From NCBI RefSeq assembly GCF_002736205.1, contig NZ_CP024091.1, forward strand, positions 620,001-684,000: a stretch of 64,000 nucleotides of DNA, given 5' to 3'. Source of the DNA: Pedobacter ginsengisoli. Lineage in GTDB: Bacteria > Bacteroidota > Bacteroidia > Sphingobacteriales > Sphingobacteriaceae. The notes under the pieces are model-generated. The model was given only the letters and a program-made list of their open reading frames with translations. It was not told where the DNA came from and ran no database searches. Below are positions 56,878 through 64,000 of this stretch, piece after piece; positions within the stretch are counted from its first letter, which is position 1, and every line of letters begins with the position of its first letter. A program made the translations under genes and the position numbers.

Positions 56878-57531
56878 TTACAATTTAATAAGGATGTGTT
56901 TTGCCACTTCCCGGCTTACGTTAATTTGTTTGTTTTCGATACTTAATTCTACAGAGCCATCGAAATCCGTGATTTCTGTGATCTTTATTTGTTTGCCTAG
57001 CGTTAAACCTAATTTTTCCAGATGTTGTAAAAAGAGAGAAGAGTGCTCGCTAACACCCATAATTAGTCCTTTATCTCCGGCTTTAAGCTTACTTAGTTTA
57101 ATAAAAATTGTGTTTTCGAAATTCCCGTTCTTATCGGGAATAGGATCGCCGTGAGGATCGTTTCTTGGAAAGGCCAGAAATTCATCTAATCGTTCAATGA
57201 GCTCTGAAGATTTAATGTGCTCAAGTTCTTCTGCTATATCATGCACCTCATCCCACTTAAAACTTAGCTTCTCAACAAGAAATACCTCCCAAAGCCTATG
57301 TCTTCTTACAATGTTAATGGCAACCGTTTTTCCTGATTCTGTAAGTTTTACTCCCTGATATTTTTTGTAATCAACTAATTGCTTGTCAGCTAATTTCTTT
57401 ATCATATCAGTAACTGAAGCAGCCTTGGTCTGTATTCTGTCTGCTATGGCATTTGTTTGTATTGCACCTTCAGTATTAAGCGAAAGGTGGTAAATGATTT
57501 TAAGATAGTTTTCCTCTGTTAACGATTGCAT
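56878..57531 (-). CDS. DtxR/MntR-family metal-dependent repressor
   Basis: A 217-residue regulator with an N-terminal winged helix (SLTEENYLKIIYHLS ... ASVTDMIKKLADKQLVDYKKYQGVKLT), a dimerisation/metal-binding helix (RRHRLWEVFLVEKL, HDIAEELEHIKSSEL) and a C-terminal SH3-like FeoA domain. The metal residues typical of MntR/DtxR (His and Glu in the second domain) are present. It likely represses the Nramp gene when manganese or iron is plentiful. A candidate operator lies 22 bases upstream of the start. Confidence 0.94.
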   Translation of the reverse strand: MQSLTEENYLKIIYHLSLNTEGAIQTNAIADRIQTKAASVTDMIKKLADKQLVDYKKYQGVKLTESGKTVAINIVRRHRLWEVFLVEKLSFKWDEVHDIAEELEHIKSSELIERLDEFLAFPRNDPHGDPIPDKNGNFENTIFIKLSKLKAGDKGLIMGVSEHSSLFLQHLEKLGLTLGKQIKITEITDFDGSVELSIENKQINVSREVAKHILIKL

Positions 57532-57552
57532 TTATAGTTATCTAACAATAAG

Positions 57553-57568
57553 TTTAGGCAAATCTAAA
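57553..57568. promoter_or_regulatory. Candidate DtxR/MntR operator
   Basis: TTTAGGCAAATCTAAA has 5-bp inverted arms (TTTAG/CTAAA) and resembles the DtxR-type box TTAGG-n-CCTAA. It lies 22 bases upstream of the regulator start, where autoregulation of the regulator-Nramp operon would be expected. Confidence 0.45.
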
Positions 57569-57672
57569 AAAAAATATCAAAAAATAAACTATAAATAATT
57601 GTAACAATTTTAGAATAAAATTTGGTAGGTAATGGATTCTTATTCTACCTTTGGAAAATTATTGATAAACTA

Positions 57673-58143
57673 ATGGCAGCAGAACTAGATAAAACTGATT
57701 TTAAAATTCTTAAATTACTACAAGAAAATGGAAGGATAACCAACTTATTGTTATCTCAGGAGATAGGCCTTTCACCAGCGCCAACACTAGAAAGAGTACG
57801 TAAATTAGAAATGTCGGGTTTTATCAAAAGCTACCATGCCCTTGTTGACGAAGAGAAGTTAGGTTTAGGCATTAAAACTTTTATTCAGGTTCAACTTGAT
57901 TTTCATAAAAATAATACCATACAGATCTTTTTGGATGAGGTAAATCAGATTAAAGAAATTACAGAATGTCACCACGTTACTGGACAAGCCGATTTCTTAC
58001 TTAAGGTTTACGTTAATGACATTAAGGCTTATGAACGTTTAATTATGGATAAGATCAGTAAAATATCTGTAGTTAAAACTTTTCAGACAATGATGATCAT
58101 GTCTACTACCAAAAAGGAGCCAATCGTTCCTTTGGAATACTAA
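57673..58143 (+). CDS. Lrp/AsnC-family regulator
   Basis: A 156-residue regulator beginning at the ATG at 57673 (MAAELDKTDFKILKLLQENG); a TTG 17 codons earlier would give an atypical extension. The helix-turn-helix (NLLLSQEIGLSPAPTLERVRKLEMSGFIKSYHALVD) and C-terminal RAM domain (ITECHHVTGQADFLLKVYVND) are standard. It lies divergent from the DtxR gene and its target is unknown. It is not closely similar to the Lrp protein at 40816-41289. Confidence 0.93.
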   Translation: MAAELDKTDFKILKLLQENGRITNLLLSQEIGLSPAPTLERVRKLEMSGFIKSYHALVDEEKLGLGIKTFIQVQLDFHKNNTIQIFLDEVNQIKEITECHHVTGQADFLLKVYVNDIKAYERLIMDKISKISVVKTFQTMMIMSTTKKEPIVPLEY

Positions 58144-58149
58144 TTTCTT

Positions 58150-58827
58150 TTAGATAATTTGCCAGTTAATTGCACTAAGACCTTGTTTTTCTAAAATAGC
58201 ATTGGCCTTAGAAAAATGCCTGCACCCAAAAAATCCATTATAGGCCGAGAAAGGAGATGGATGGGCTGCCGTCAAAATAGTGTGTTTGGTCTGATCAATT
58301 AATGTCGATTTATTTTGGGCATATCTACCCCATAAAAGGAAAACTAGGCCCTTTCTATGTTCAGATAGTTGATTTATTATTTTGTCGGTAAATATTTCCC
58401 AACCCTTACCCTGATGAGATCCTGCTTCGTGGGCTCTGACCGTTAAAGTAGCATTAAGCAACAAAACTCCTTCATCAGCCCATTTGGTTAAATTGCCATG
58501 GGAAGGAGTCGAAAATCCCTCAATATCAGTAACAAGTTCTTTATATATGTTCTTTAAAGAAGGAGGAACTGTAACACCTTTTTGAACTGAAAAAGATAAA
58601 CCATGAGCCTGTCCTTGTCCATGATAAGGGTCTTGCCCTAAAATCACTACCTTAACTTTATCAAATGGGGTATGATCTAATGCATTAAAAACCTCTGATC
58701 CCTTAGGGTATACTGTGATGCCTTTTTGCTTTTCCTGCTGTAAGAAAGTTTTTAGATCTTTCATATAGCTCTTTTCAAATTCGGCATCTAGTTCTTTAAG
58801 CCAGCTCTTCTCTAAAGTAATCGACAT
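58150..58827 (-). CDS. ung: Uracil-DNA glycosylase
   Basis: A 225-residue family 1 UDG. The catalytic water-activating loop GQDPYHGQGQAHGLSFSV, the intercalation loop HPSPFSAYNGFFGCRHFSKAN (usual HPSPLS form with Phe) and KVVILGQDPYHG are intact. It removes uracil from DNA as the first step of base-excision repair. It overlaps no other gene; the thioredoxin-like gene ends two bases upstream on the same strand. Confidence 0.97.
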   Translation of the reverse strand: MSITLEKSWLKELDAEFEKSYMKDLKTFLQQEKQKGITVYPKGSEVFNALDHTPFDKVKVVILGQDPYHGQGQAHGLSFSVQKGVTVPPSLKNIYKELVTDIEGFSTPSHGNLTKWADEGVLLLNATLTVRAHEAGSHQGKGWEIFTDKIINQLSEHRKGLVFLLWGRYAQNKSTLIDQTKHTILTAAHPSPFSAYNGFFGCRHFSKANAILEKQGLSAINWQII

Positions 58828-58829
58828 AT

Positions 58830-59303
58830 TTAGTTTTTTGATAATATAAGTGCCAAATCTTCTTCAATACTTATAATTGGTTTTTCAATAATCCGACCGA
58901 GCTCTTTTTCATCGTCATAAATAATAAAGGTTGGTACACGATCTATATTTAAGTTCTCTAATGACCCATTTTCCGCTTTTTTTGTTCTATCTACACAGAT
59001 AAAAGTTATGTCTTTTTTATCAAGCGACGATGCATCTGTCGTTTTTAGAAAATGGGGTAATTGTTCACGGCTATCACCGCACCATGTTCCTAAAACAATG
59101 GTAATAGTTTTGCCTTTTAATAAAAGCTCTATTTCGTTTAAAGCACCAGATTCAGGAATATATTTTGAGTACCCATTGTCATACATTTTCCTCATAGATG
59201 GAAATGTTGTTATAGCATCACGGGTACAGGTATTTAATAGAATGATTTCGCCAGTTGAGGAATCTTCTACTTGCTTATTAATATGCGGCGCTGTGGTTTC
59301 CAT
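58830..59303 (-). CDS. Thioredoxin-fold protein with a CGDS active site
   Basis: A 157-residue thioredoxin-fold protein with no signal peptide. The active site reads WCGDSREQLPHFLK in place of the usual WCxxC, so the second cysteine is replaced by Ser; the cis-proline loop RVPTFIIY is present. This could act as a one-cysteine or chaperone-type thioredoxin. A second Cys in FICVDRT lies further on and could in principle act as resolving residue. It probably shares an operon with ung. Confidence 0.85.
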   Translation of the reverse strand: METTAPHINKQVEDSSTGEIILLNTCTRDAITTFPSMRKMYDNGYSKYIPESGALNEIELLLKGKTITIVLGTWCGDSREQLPHFLKTTDASSLDKKDITFICVDRTKKAENGSLENLNIDRVPTFIIYDDEKELGRIIEKPIISIEEDLALILSKN

Positions 59304-59449
59304 AATTAAAGATTTGTAAATCTATTCATATTTTGAAAATCTTTAGGTAAAACATGAAAGGAACATGATTTCTTTTTTGTTTAAATTATAATTTTAAATC
59401 TGTTTTTTGGTATTTAAACACGATATTTGCAAAAAAAATATAAAAGGAT

Positions 59450-59989
59450 ATGCCAAATATAGTTCGTCTTATTTTAGGTTTTGTTGTGTTGGGAGCTTCT
59501 ATAGCACTTATGTTTTTCAGTTTCTGGGGATGGGGTATTCTTGGTGTTTTTATTGGTATCCTAATTCTTGTAACCTATTTTTATAATGAGAATATGCTGC
59601 TTGCTCAGTGGTTTTTAAGAAAGGACAACATGGTTAAGGCCGAAGCCTTCTTAAAAAGAATTACCAATTATGAAAAGCAATTAATTCGGGTTCAACAGGG
59701 CTATTATAATCTTTTGATTGGTCTTATTGAGTCTAGAAAGGCTCCTATGCAGTCAGAAAAATATTTTAAGAAAGCACTTTCTTTAGGTCTGCATATGGAT
59801 CATAATATTGCCTTAGCTAAATTAAGTTTAGCTGGAATATCTATGGCAAAAAGAAATAAGAGAGAAGCACAAATGTATCTGACTGAAGCAAAGAAGGCAG
59901 ATAAGAATAAGCTACTTGCTGATCAGATAAAACAAATGAAGGATCAGCTTGGAATGATGGATAGACAACAACAGGTACGATACAGATAA
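59450..59989 (+). CDS. Membrane protein with TPR-like helical domain
   Basis: A 179-residue protein. Two hydrophobic helices (about 5-22 and 25-46) are followed by a cytoplasmic helical domain with TPR-like periodicity (ENMLLAQWFLRKDNMVKAEAFLKRITNYEKQL ... KYFKKALSLGLHMDHNIALAKLSLAGISMAKRNKREAQMYLTEAKKADKNKL). The C terminus is rich in Met and Gln. I do not recognise the family; it may scaffold a membrane-associated complex. Confidence 0.75.
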   Translation: MPNIVRLILGFVVLGASIALMFFSFWGWGILGVFIGILILVTYFYNENMLLAQWFLRKDNMVKAEAFLKRITNYEKQLIRVQQGYYNLLIGLIESRKAPMQSEKYFKKALSLGLHMDHNIALAKLSLAGISMAKRNKREAQMYLTEAKKADKNKLLADQIKQMKDQLGMMDRQQQVRYR

Positions 59990-59998
59990 GAGAAACTT

Positions 59999-60030
59999 AA
60001 AGCCACATGCAAATGTGGCTTTTTATTTTT
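59999..60030 (+). terminator. Intrinsic terminator with a GCAA tetraloop
   Basis: AAAGCCACAT (59999-60008) pairs with ATGTGGCTTT (60013-60022) around GCAA, followed by a T-rich tail to 60030. It is a textbook rightward terminator for the TPR-like gene. The tail holds the stop codon of the small leftward gene. Confidence 0.88.
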
Positions 60031-60241
60031 CGCTTAATCTGTCAAAGTTCTCATTTGGTTCATAGTGTTCCGAAGTTCTGCTGATGATATCATCTTCAAG
60101 ATAATCTTTCTTTCTGCTAAAGAACAATTGTTCTGACTGTATTCTTGTAATTAGCTGACGGATTAAAGTCAAATCAAATGCTTCTTTACTTAGCTTTATA
60201 CAGTATTCTTTTTCTGTTATTTCAAGGCTTGAGCTATTCAT
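60023..60241 (-). CDS. Small hypothetical protein
   Basis: A 72-residue protein of unknown family, acidic and mostly helical (ITEKEYCIKLSKEAFDLTLIRQLITRIQSEQLFF). No signal peptide or membrane segment. The N-terminal half would suit a small ribbon-helix or antitoxin-like protein, but no toxin partner lies nearby. Its stop codon is in the T tail of the convergent terminator, so transcription and translation end nearly together. Confidence 0.55.
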   Translation of the reverse strand: MNSSSLEITEKEYCIKLSKEAFDLTLIRQLITRIQSEQLFFSRKKDYLEDDIISRTSEHYEPNENFDRLSEK

Positions 60242-60274
60242 AATTTATCAATTTTAATACGCCCTAAAAATAGA

Positions 60275-60308
60275 AAAGGCCTGCTAAGATTTTATGTAGC
60301 AGGCCTTT
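60275..60308 (-). terminator. Terminator of lysS
   Basis: AAAGGCCTGCTA (60275-60286) pairs with its exact complement (60297-60308) around a 10-base loop. Read on the minus strand it ends in TTTTCTATTTTT, a good leftward intrinsic terminator just downstream of lysS. Confidence 0.85.
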
Positions 60309-60328
60309 AAGTTTGTGTTATCTCTATG

Positions 60329-60402
60329 TTAAGAAAACCAAGCGGTTACGTCTTCTTTTGAAGGCATGGTTAATTCCAGTTTAAGTTTCTTACGCATCCC
60401 CC
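60329..60402 (-). other. Displaced C-terminal tail of lysS and the G run that breaks it
   Basis: From the ATG at 60397 the minus strand reads [20 protein letters not shown] and stops with TAA at 60329. This is the usual positively charged tail of Bacteroidota LysRS, but it is one base out of frame with the main lysS frame. The shift falls at five consecutive G (60398-60402 on the plus strand as C). Confidence 0.85.
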
Positions 60403-62049
60403 AAGATCATTGAAAACCTTGTTTGGATTAGCTCCTTTTAACTCTTCAATTGTATTGATTCCCATTTTTCTAATCACCTGAACCCATTCAGCAGGAACGC
60501 CTGCACTTACGAAATCTTCATCGGTGGTTACCTTTGCTTTTTTCTCAGGCCTCATTTGAGGGAAGAACAATACCTCCTGGATAGTAGATTGGTTAGTCAT
60601 CAACATTACTAATCTGTCTATTCCTATTCCTAAACCTGAGGTTGGAGGCATCCCATACTCAAGAGCACGGATAAAATCGTCATCCATAGCCATTGCTTCA
60701 TCATCACCCCTGGCTGCTAATTTCAATTGATCTTCAAAACGTTCTCTTTGATCAATTGGGTCATTAAGCTCTGAATAAGCATTTGCAATTTCTTTGCCCA
60801 TTACAAACAATTCGAACCTTTCTACCAAGCCTTCTTTGCTTCTGTGTTTTTTAGCAAGCGGGGTCATCTCTAAAGGATAGTCAGTAATATAAGTAGGTTG
60901 GATTAGGTTAGCTTCAACCTTCTCACTAAATAGTTCATCTATAAGTTTTCCCCGGCCCATAGAATCATCTATTTCAACATTTAAACTTTTGCAAGTTTCT
61001 TTCAGTTCCTCTTCGGTCATGTTAGAAACATCTATGCCAGTATATTTTTGAATAGACTCATACATTGTCAATTTCTCATATGGTCCTTCAAAGTTGATTT
61101 CATGTTCGCCGACCTTCACAACCGCAGAGCCATGAATAGTTTCTGCTACTTTTTCAAGGCATTCTTCTACCATACTCATCATCCAGATATAATCTTTATA
61201 AGCCACATAGATTTCCATAGAGGTGAACTCTGGATTATGCGTGCGGTCCATACCCTCATTTCTGAACATCTTACCAAACTCATATACTCCATCAAATCCT
61301 GCTACAATAAGTCTTTTTAAATAAAGCTCATTTGCTATACGAAGGTATAGCGGCATATCTAAAGTATTATGATGCGTATTGAAAGGACGGGCAGCAGCAC
61401 CACCATGAATAGGTTGTAGTATTGGCGTTTCTACTTCCATCCAGCCTTGGTTATCAAAATAATTTCTCATAGTATTGATAACTTTAGATCGATTGATAAA
61501 GATCTGTTTAAAACCCGGATTTACCGTTAAATCAACATAGCGTTGTCTGTAACGTAATTCAGGATCAGTAAATCCATCATATATATTACCCTCTTCATCG
61601 CGCTTAACTATAGGCAAAGGTTTTAAAGCTTTTGAAAGTAGCTTAAACTCTGTAACATGAACAGAAATTTCACCTGTTTGAGTGGTAAAAACGTAACCTT
61701 TAATACCTATAAAATCTCCTAAATCAAGTAGTTTTTTGAAAACAGTATTGTAAAGAGATTTGTCTTCATCCGGACAAATATCATCTCTCTTTATATAAAC
61801 CTGTATTCTTCCTGTAGAATCTTGTATTTCAACAAATGAAGCACTTCCCATAATACGACGTGTCATTATCCTACCAGCTATACTAATGTTCTTATATGCA
61901 GTTTTGTCTCGCTCGTAGTTTGCTAAAATATCGGCTGCAGAAGCATTTATCTCAAATGCTTCTGCAGGGTAGGGGTTTATCCCTAATTCACGTAACTGAT
62001 TTAGTGAATTACGGCGCAATAATTCTAATTCTGATAGTCCTGTACTCAT
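60370..62049 (-). CDS. lysS: Lysine--tRNA ligase, frame broken near the 3' end
   Basis: A 559-residue class II LysRS as read. The anticodon-binding OB fold (about 60-170, [30 protein letters not shown]) is followed by the catalytic core with motif 2 ([26 protein letters not shown]) and motif 3 ([15 protein letters not shown]), all intact. The last 10 residues are unusual. After residue 551 the tail found in related enzymes continues in another frame (60329-60397: [20 protein letters not shown]). One more G in the five-G run at 60398-60402 would restore a 573-residue protein. The terminator hairpin at 60275-60308 fits a transcript ending after that tail. Confidence 0.96.
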   Translation of the reverse strand: MSTGLSELELLRRNSLNQLRELGINPYPAEAFEINASAADILANYERDKTAYKNISIAGRIMTRRIMGSASFVEIQDSTGRIQVYIKRDDICPDEDKSLYNTVFKKLLDLGDFIGIKGYVFTTQTGEISVHVTEFKLLSKALKPLPIVKRDEEGNIYDGFTDPELRYRQRYVDLTVNPGFKQIFINRSKVINTMRNYFDNQGWMEVETPILQPIHGGAAARPFNTHHNTLDMPLYLRIANELYLKRLIVAGFDGVYEFGKMFRNEGMDRTHNPEFTSMEIYVAYKDYIWMMSMVEECLEKVAETIHGSAVVKVGEHEINFEGPYEKLTMYESIQKYTGIDVSNMTEEELKETCKSLNVEIDDSMGRGKLIDELFSEKVEANLIQPTYITDYPLEMTPLAKKHRSKEGLVERFELFVMGKEIANAYSELNDPIDQRERFEDQLKLAARGDDEAMAMDDDFIRALEYGMPPTSGLGIGIDRLVMLMTNQSTIQEVLFFPQMRPEKKAKVTTDEDFVSAGVPAEWVQVIRKMGINTIEELKGANPNKVFNDLGGCVRNLNWN

Positions 62050-62110
62050 ATATCTTTTATATCCGGCATTGAGCCGTATAGTTTTATTTGTATTGTATTT
62101 TGAAATTATG

Positions 62111-62118
62111 CAAAAATA
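62111..62118 (-). promoter_or_regulatory. Candidate -7 element for lysS
   Basis: TATTTTTG on the minus strand fits the TAnnTTTG consensus and lies 62 bases upstream of the lysS start. No -33 TTTG is found at the usual distance. Confidence 0.35.
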
Positions 62119-62192
62119 GGTATTTGCAGCATTTTTTTACTTGTATTAAATAGGAATATTCACTGCAAAACAAATTAGGTGTTGAAAGTATA

Positions 62193-64000
62193 TTAATCTG
62201 CATCAACAGACTCATTATACATCTGGTTAATAGTTTCTGCATATTTTTTTTCAAGAACTTTTCTTTTAGCTTTTAAAGTTGGTGTTATTTCACCCTCTTC
62301 AATACTAAAAGGATTACGCTTAACTTTAAAATTCTTGATTCGTTCGAATTTTGCAAGTTCTCCAGAAAGTTTTTTAATATCCTGTCCTATCCAATCTATA
62401 ATTTCTTTTTCTATAATAAATGGCTCAGGCTTTTGAAAAAATGATTCAGGAAGTTTAAATCTTTCTTGAAGATTTTCTTTGTTGGGAATAATGATAGCAG
62501 TAAGGTATTCTCTTTTGTCCCCAATTAAAAATAGCTGATCTATTTTAAGGCTTTTAAGGTATATATTCTCTACAGGAGTAGGATAAACATTTTTCCCATA
62601 AGCATTTACGATCATGTTTTTTAATCGATCTGTAATTTGTAAATTCCCTTTGTAAAATCTCCCAATATCACCTGTATGGAACCAATTGTGTTTGTCAATA
62701 GCTTCAGCGGTTTCAGCTGGCTTGTTAAAATAGCCCTGCATAACACAATGGCCTCTAACTATAATTTCTCCTTCAGCACACTCAAAATTTGGATCAAAAG
62801 ATTCATGTGTTTGGATATTAATCATTTCTTTGGTTTCAACATCCTGAATTCCAATTTCAATGCCTGGAATTACGCGTCCAACTGTTCCATACACCTGTCG
62901 GTGGTATTCAGTTACCGACATAACTGGCGAAGTCTCCGTTAATCCAAATCCTTCAAGTATTTTTATGTCAAGGTTTCCAAAGAATTCGCCAACATTTTTA
63001 GGTAAGGCTGCTCCGCCCGAAATCATAAATTTTAATCTGCCCCCTGTTTTCTCTTTTATTTTGCTGAAAACAAGTTTCTCGGCGATTGAGCGTTTCATAG
63101 AAAGAAATATACCGGGAGTTTTTCCTTTTTCTTTTTCGTGACGATAATTTTTCCCTGTTTCAAGTGCCCAAAGAAAAATTTTAGACTTTAGTCCGTCGCC
63201 GGCTGTCCCACTTTTTATCGCTTTATCGTGAATCCTTTCTAATAGCCTTGGAACACAATTCATTACTGTGGGTTTTATTTCGCCCATATTTTTTGCCAGG
63301 AGCTCTAAACTTTGAGCAAAGGCAATTTTGCATCCCTGAGCACAGCAAACATGGTAAGTTGCAGTACGTTCAAAAACATGTGATAATGGCAAAAAAGATA
63401 AGAAGGTTTCAGTTTCATCAATAACAGGAATCTGTTGCAGGCAAACTTTTACATTCTCAACAAAATTGCTGTGTGAAAGCATCACTCCCTTAGGGGTGCC
63501 GGTAGTTCCAGAGGTGTAAATCAATGCTGATATATCTGAAGGGGTTAGCGAGTTCCTTATCTCTTGTATCTCCGTTAGTTTGTCAGCTGTAAGGTTTTTT
63601 TTGGCATTAAGTACTTCTTCAAAGCTAATAATTTCCGCATTAAAATCTTCCGGAACAGTAACTTTTGTGTATTCTGCAAAAGCAGGGATTATGTAGTTTA
63701 GTTGTCTGCAGTTACCAGAAATTTTAAGAATTTTTTTATAAAGGAAGGTATTCCCAACTAAGATAGCTTTGATACCAGAATCATTAATGATATATTCTAC
63801 TTCATGTTCAGAAAGGGTAGGATATATTGATGTATTGATAGCTCCAATCTGTTGTATTCCCTGATCATAATAAACATATTCTGGTGAGTTCTCTATCATT
63901 AGTCCCATTCTGTCACCTTTTTTTATTCCTTTATTTAAAAAGAACAATGAAACCGCATCTGCATTGTCAAGAGTTTCTTTGAACGATATTTCTTCCCATT
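62193..64000 (-). CDS. Long-chain acyl-CoA ligase (partial, start outside the window)
   Basis: An ANL-superfamily AMP-dependent ligase. The frame stays open to base 64000, where residues read WEEISFKETLDNADAVSLFF, so the N terminus is cut. The AMP-binding motif LIYTSGTTGTPKGVMLSHSN, the FEG/GFGLTETSPVM region (A5) and the YGKN hinge (A8, MIVNAYGKNVYPTP) are intact. It activates fatty acids with ATP and CoA. No regulator is visible nearby; the lysS gene lies downstream, separated by 143 bases. Confidence 0.93.
   Translation of the reverse strand, partial: WEEISFKETLDNADAVSLFFLNKGIKKGDRMGLMIENSPEYVYYDQGIQQIGAINTSIYPTLSEHEVEYIINDSGIKAILVGNTFLYKKILKISGNCRQLNYIIPAFAEYTKVTVPEDFNAEIISFEEVLNAKKNLTADKLTEIQEIRNSLTPSDISALIYTSGTTGTPKGVMLSHSNFVENVKVCLQQIPVIDETETFLSFLPLSHVFERTATYHVCCAQGCKIAFAQSLELLAKNMGEIKPTVMNCVPRLLERIHDKAIKSGTAGDGLKSKIFLWALETGKNYRHEKEKGKTPGIFLSMKRSIAEKLVFSKIKEKTGGRLKFMISGGAALPKNVGEFFGNLDIKILEGFGLTETSPVMSVTEYHRQVYGTVGRVIPGIEIGIQDVETKEMINIQTHESFDPNFECAEGEIIVRGHCVMQGYFNKPAETAEAIDKHNWFHTGDIGRFYKGNLQITDRLKNMIVNAYGKNVYPTPVENIYLKSLKIDQLFLIGDKREYLTAIIIPNKENLQERFKLPESFFQKPEPFIIEKEIIDWIGQDIKKLSGELAKFERIKNFKVKRNPFSIEEGEITPTLKAKRKVLEKKYAETINQMYNESVDAD

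Noticed and set aside
57622..57672. N-terminal extension of the Lrp-type regulator from a TTG
   Set aside because: The extension is hydrophobic and atypical; the family starts at the ATG at 57673.

Overview
The window looks like chromosomal DNA from a Bacteroidota bacterium of the Sphingobacteriaceae (Pedobacter-like). The genome is AT-rich. Several genes are preceded by the phylum-specific promoter (TTTG, about 20 bases, TAnnTTTG). Typical Bacteroidota families are present: PorP/SprF, a FecA-like TonB-dependent receptor with imelysin and DUF4856 lipoproteins, GH127 enzymes, DUF5723, Nramp-USP fusions, and LysRS with a C-terminal tail. I saw no transposase, integrase, phage gene, CRISPR array, rRNA or tRNA.

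Layout. 1-6.0 kb: MaoC-type hydratase, a family 2 glycosyltransferase, and a divergent pair of secreted glycan enzymes (GH127 plus a beta-propeller hydrolase-like protein). 6.0-14.1 kb: an OmpR-type two-component system divergent from a four-gene outer-membrane uptake operon (DUF4856, imelysin, HTTM, TonB receptor), with a two-copy direct repeat between them that suits an OmpR-type operator. 14.1-17.6 kb: a nested inverted repeat, a small unknown gene and a clan GH-D (alpha-galactosidase-like) enzyme. 17.6-19.4 kb: an ArsR/SRPBCC/DoxX/DUF4256 operon with a 16-bp-arm operator at its head. 19.5-23.9 kb: YdeI-like protein, amino-acid permease, and a divergent MFS/LysR pair. 24.0-30.6 kb: an operon for three secreted proteins (PHP-like metallohydrolase, GtaA-like protein, second GH127).

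30.7-39.1 kb is the most unusual region. A tightly packed minus-strand operon starts with an E1/ThiF-nitroreductase fusion (Rv1355c-like). It continues with a FeeM/GNAT-like acyltransferase candidate, a 7TM-DISM sensor kinase, a receiver-histidine kinase hybrid and a single-domain receiver. Divergent from it lies a receiver paralogous to the hybrid's receiver, followed by a PorP/SprF gene. Biosynthetic-type enzymes packed with a sensor cascade suggest, as inference only, production and sensing of a small acylated molecule.

39.1-64 kb is mostly housekeeping: rpoN, two Lrp-type regulators, mscL, a ChaN-like lipoprotein, a LiaF-like/LytS/LytTR envelope-sensing operon, rpmH-rnpA-yidD-tsaB, two envelope proteins, priA, pcm, smpB, a DtxR/Nramp metal module, ung, lysS and an acyl-CoA ligase cut by the window edge. 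The lysS reading frame is broken near its 3' end at a run of five G; one extra G would restore a normal LysRS tail.
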